From M30B66 sp040882555 (lineage in GTDB: Bacteria; Bacteroidota; Bacteroidia; M30B66), in the NCBI GenBank assembly GCA_040882555.1, contig JBBEBC010000029.1, forward strand, positions 1-41,442: a stretch of DNA of 41,442 bases, read 5' to 3'. This document shows positions 38,911 to 41,442 of this stretch, piece after piece. The position numbers and the translations under genes are program-made. How positions within the stretch are numbered: position 1 is the stretch's first letter; every line of letters starts with the position of its first letter. The notes beneath the pieces were generated by a model. That model was not told where the DNA came from. It was given only the letters and a program-made list of their open reading frames with translations, and did not search any database.

Positions 38911-39756
38911 ATGCGATTAAGAGAATTAAACACTGAGTTTAAAGTTGCAATTCTAGATTTATATGATGGATTTCCAAATCAGGGAATGCGTTGTATATGT
39001 GACATTTTGAAGGAATTTGCTGCTAAAACAGGGGTTGATTTACATTATAAAATTTATGATGTGAGAGGCAAAGCGGAAGTGCCTGACCTTAATTATGATG
39101 CTTATATTTCTACTGGAGGTCCTGGGAGTCCCATTGATAGTGAAGGTGAAGCCTGGGAAACGGCTTTCTTCCATTTACTCGACAGCTTAAAATCTTTTAA
39201 TGCATCAGCTACAGAAGGTAAGAAGCACTTGTTTCTAATTTGTCATTCATTTCAACTTTATTGTAGATATTATAAACTTGGCACGGTCACTCAAAGGCTT
39301 TCCACAAGTTTTGGAGTCATGCCAATTCACATGACTTTTTCGGGCGGTTATGAGCCCTTCTTCGAAGGATTAGAAGACCCTTTTTGGGCTGTAGATTCGA
39401 GAGATTGGCAGGTGGTTCAACCAGATATGAAGCAAATTAGGTCTCATGGTGGTGATATTCTATGCATTGAAAAATATCGACCCCATGTTAAGTTAGAACG
39501 ATGTGTAATGGCAATGCGTTTTGATGAAACTGTTTTCGGAACCCAATTTCATCCAGAAGCTGATGCAGAAGGAATGTTGATTCATCTCCAGGAAGAAGAA
39601 AAGAAAAGAACAGTAATAGATCAACATGGGGAAGAGAAATACCATAGTATGATTGAACATTTGAACGATCCGGATAAAATTGTGCTTACCCAAAATGTGA
39701 TTATTCCCAATTTCCTGAATACTGCACTTCAGGAAAAAATGCAAATACATTCCTAA
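38911..39756 (+). CDS. class I glutamine amidotransferase-like protein
   Basis: 281 residues. The fold markers are VAILDLYDGFPNQG, AYISTGGPGSPIDSE and the nucleophile elbow LICHSFQL (Cys 111); catalytic His 214 and Glu 216 lie in TQFHPEAD. All three triad residues are present, although the usual GxCxG around the Cys is replaced by IxCHS. It likely hydrolyses a gamma-glutamyl amide, giving ammonia to a partner, or removes a glutamyl group from the product (as gamma-glutamyl hydrolases of this fold do). Separated by 4 bases from the next gene. Which of the two roles it has cannot be read from sequence. Confidence 0.88.
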   Translation: MRLRELNTEFKVAILDLYDGFPNQGMRCICDILKEFAAKTGVDLHYKIYDVRGKAEVPDLNYDAYISTGGPGSPIDSEGEAWETAFFHLLDSLKSFNASATEGKKHLFLICHSFQLYCRYYKLGTVTQRLSTSFGVMPIHMTFSGGYEPFFEGLEDPFWAVDSRDWQVVQPDMKQIRSHGGDILCIEKYRPHVKLERCVMAMRFDETVFGTQFHPEADAEGMLIHLQEEEKKRTVIDQHGEEKYHSMIEHLNDPDKIVLTQNVIIPNFLNTALQEKMQIHS

Positions 39757-39760
39757 GTTT

Positions 39761-40957
39761 ATGATTCCTGAAATCAGAAAAAAGTACAATGAAGAATTTT
39801 CAGAAGAACTTTATCAGGAGTTTCTGGAAGATATTAATTCTGAGTTCAAGTATAAGATAACCTTCAGAGTAGCTGAATCGCCCGTTTTTTTTCCTGCCAC
39901 TTTTAGAGAAAAATTGCAGAAAGCTGGTGATGAAATCATCAAAACTCTTTTAAGAAAAGACTTTAAAGAATTAAGTGCCCCTGCAATTCCTCCGAGATGG
40001 AACGTGCCAGGAGAAGATCATCATGCTACATTTTTGGCTTTAGATTTTGCTGTTTGTTTAGATGAAAAAGGAGAACTCGATCCTCAGTTAATCGAATTAC
40101 AAGGCTTCCCTTCTTTATTTGCATTCCAAGATTATATCCAATCTAAATACAAAGAGTATTTCTATTGCCCTGAAGGATATGAAGCCTTTTTTAACGGGGT
40201 AAAATCATCTCAATACAGAAAACGTTTCAAGAATTTGCTGTTAAATGGACATGCTGCAGAAAATGTAATTCTTCTTGAAGTTGAACCCGAAAAACAATCT
40301 ACATCCATTGATTTTGTAGTTACAGAGAAAGTTACAGGAGTAAAAGCAATTTGCATCAGTAAAGTAATCAGAGAAGGAAGAAAGTTGTTTTATATGAATA
40401 AGGATGTCAAAACTCCTATTCACAGAATATACAATAGAGTAATCGTTGATGAATTTAGCCAACGCTCTGATTTGAATTGTCAATTTAATTTAACTGAAGA
40501 AGTTGATGTTGAATGGGCAGGACACCCAAATTGGTTTTTTAGAGTAAGCAAGTTCATCATGCCATATCTTGAAAGTGCAAACGTGCCTTGGTGCAACTAT
40601 TTAAGTGAAATAAAGGAGCTTCCGTCTGATTTAGAAAACTATGTTCTAAAGCCTTTGTTTTCCTTTTCTGGAACGGGAGTAAAATTTCATGTCACCAAAG
40701 AGGATATAGAATCCATCCCTTCAGAAGAAAAAAAGAATTTCATGCTTCAGAAAAAGGTTAAATATGAACCTGTTTTGCAAGCTATTGATGGTAAAATTAA
40801 GGTAGAGGTTCGTTTACTTTATTTTTGGGAGCAGGAAAATGAAAAACCTGAGTTGATGGTAAATCTCAGTCGCTTAAGTAGGGGGGAGATGATAGGAGTT
40901 AAATACAATAAAGATAAAACTTGGGTAGGAGGGAACGTTTGTTTCTTCGAGTTGTAG
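39761..40957 (+). CDS. divergent ATP-grasp-like protein, last gene of the cluster
   Basis: 398 residues, no signal peptide. I do not recognise a named family. Several segments fit an ATP-grasp fold: YVLKPLFSFSGTGVKF (Lys plus Gly-rich loop, from about residue 302), MLQKKVKYEPV (hinge), VEVRLLYFW and LMVNLSRLSRGEMIGV (a metal/phosphate-binding strand with Asn). The N-terminal half has GEDHHATFLALDFAV and LIELQGFPSLFAFQDYI, without an assigned role. It is 4 bases after the amidotransferase-like gene, so the two are co-translated. A second ligase for the same product is the likely role. A short imperfect hairpin follows at 40959-40978. Confidence 0.72.
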   Translation: MIPEIRKKYNEEFSEELYQEFLEDINSEFKYKITFRVAESPVFFPATFREKLQKAGDEIIKTLLRKDFKELSAPAIPPRWNVPGEDHHATFLALDFAVCLDEKGELDPQLIELQGFPSLFAFQDYIQSKYKEYFYCPEGYEAFFNGVKSSQYRKRFKNLLLNGHAAENVILLEVEPEKQSTSIDFVVTEKVTGVKAICISKVIREGRKLFYMNKDVKTPIHRIYNRVIVDEFSQRSDLNCQFNLTEEVDVEWAGHPNWFFRVSKFIMPYLESANVPWCNYLSEIKELPSDLENYVLKPLFSFSGTGVKFHVTKEDIESIPSEEKKNFMLQKKVKYEPVLQAIDGKIKVEVRLLYFWEQENEKPELMVNLSRLSRGEMIGVKYNKDKTWVGGNVCFFEL

Positions 40958-40958
40958 T

Positions 40959-40978
40959 CATTTCTTATCTTAGAAATG
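40959..40978 (+). terminator. weak hairpin at the end of the amidoligase cluster
   Basis: CATTTCT (40959-40965) and AGAAATG (40972-40978) form a 7-bp stem with a 6-base loop, immediately after the last cluster gene. There is no adjacent T run, so terminator function is uncertain. Confidence 0.35.
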
Positions 40979-41050
40979 GATTCATATCAGCATATTTTCC
41001 ATTCAATTTCTGATGTAATTTGCATCTTCCAAAAAAATGGATTTTCGATT

Positions 41051-41442
41051 ATGCATCACATCAATTTTTCTTTTAAAGGATTATGGACTTTTGTATTCCT
41101 AAGTATCCTTTTCATTTCAAACTCAGAGTTATCTGCCCAAACAGTGTTTTGGAGCGATAACTTCGACATGCCATCTGGAGGTGCCAGCAATAATAATGCA
41201 GGGGCTGGTTGGTCTGGCTCTACAAATACTCCTGGGGGTGGGGCTAATACTGAATTATTTGGGCTATCTAATATTTGGGTAATTGGATCAGGAGGAACTT
41301 GCGTTAGCGGAAATAGTTTGTATGTAGGAAATACTTTATCGGCAGGGAACCAATACATATCAGATTTTGATACTGATAAATTAAATGCAACACCTAACAT
41401 TTCAACAATTGGTGTAACTGGAATCAGTCTTGATTTCACTTA
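41051..41442 (+). CDS. secreted Gly/Asn/Ser-rich protein, 3' end beyond the window
   Basis: 130 residues visible from the ATG at 41051, still open at the window edge. The signal peptide core is LWTFVFLSILFISNSELSAQ, followed by TVFWSDNFDMPSGG and a segment rich in Gly, Asn and Ser (NNNAGAGWSGSTNTPGGGA). Starts of this form are common among long T9SS-secreted adhesins and enzymes of Bacteroidota, where the sorting domain lies at the unseen C-terminus; that is inference. An open minus-strand frame across the same bases is a shadow of this gene. Confidence 0.75.
   Translation, partial: MHHINFSFKGLWTFVFLSILFISNSELSAQTVFWSDNFDMPSGGASNNNAGAGWSGSTNTPGGGANTELFGLSNIWVIGSGGTCVSGNSLYVGNTLSAGNQYISDFDTDKLNATPNISTIGVTGISLDFT

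Noticed and set aside
41056..41439. Open minus-strand frame of 127 codons at the right edge
   Set aside because: It is Pro-rich in the complement of Gly/Ser codons of the secreted gene on the plus strand, which has a clear signal peptide; the minus frame is a shadow.

Overview
The window is low-GC, gene-dense chromosomal DNA from a member of the Bacteroidota, most likely a marine-type Flavobacteriales (Cryomorphaceae-like) bacterium; the rank below phylum is inference. Support for the phylum comes from C-terminal type IX secretion (T9SS) sorting domains with the YPNPA/YPSPA signature, many SPII lipoproteins, families typical of the group (DUF4294, a Bacteroidota-type RsmI-like methylase, TlpA proteins, DUF5723-like barrels), little Shine-Dalgarno signal, and several promoters of the Bacteroidota form TTG-N17-20-TAnnTTTG just upstream of first genes. 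No tRNA, rRNA, CRISPR array, transposase or prophage gene was seen.

Layout. 1-1785 (minus): LiaF-like membrane protein, DUF4288-like protein and the N-terminal half of a LytS-type histidine kinase, an envelope-sensing operon cut by the window edge. 1895-4697 (minus): oppB/oppC-type ABC permeases with unusual insertions. 4858-9926 (minus): lipoprotein, outer-membrane barrel, T9SS cargo protein and FkbM methyltransferase. 10010-10864: lipoprotein with a strong terminator. 10925-13537 (minus): dnaA, low-molecular-weight phosphatase, RsmI-like methylase. 13657-15334 (minus): a 5'-nucleotidase split into two genes in reversed domain order. 15401-16477 (plus): thioesterase and DUF4294 protein. 16470-20708 (minus): Gfo/Idh/MocA oxidoreductase, lipoprotein, a polyprenyl-phosphate sugar transferase interrupted by an in-frame TGA, and 3-hydroxybutyryl-CoA dehydrogenase. 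20889-22667: pcm (plus) facing the dtxR-smpB pair (minus). 22716-29065 (minus): gatB, tlpA-like, M1 peptidase fused to a beta-barrel, lpxH. 29066-29559: the only intergenic stretch above 300 bases, with a candidate 26-residue ORF and a terminator. 29560-30908: four-helix-bundle protein against an M23 peptidase. 31084-34823 (plus): alaS overlapping a T9SS-exported alpha/beta-hydrolase. 34818-35729 (minus): an esterase.

The most interesting region is 35732-40957 (plus). Behind a good promoter and a leader with two mutually exclusive hairpins lie an alpha/beta-hydrolase, an ATP-grasp ligase with a histone-H1-like Lys/Ala tail, a GCS2-type carboxylate-amine ligase, a class I glutamine amidotransferase-like protein and a second, divergent ATP-grasp-like protein. 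A divergent esterase flanks it. This looks like a small pathway that builds and trims an amide-linked metabolite or modifies a peptide; the product is unknown. The window ends in the start of a secreted, Gly/Asn/Ser-rich protein.
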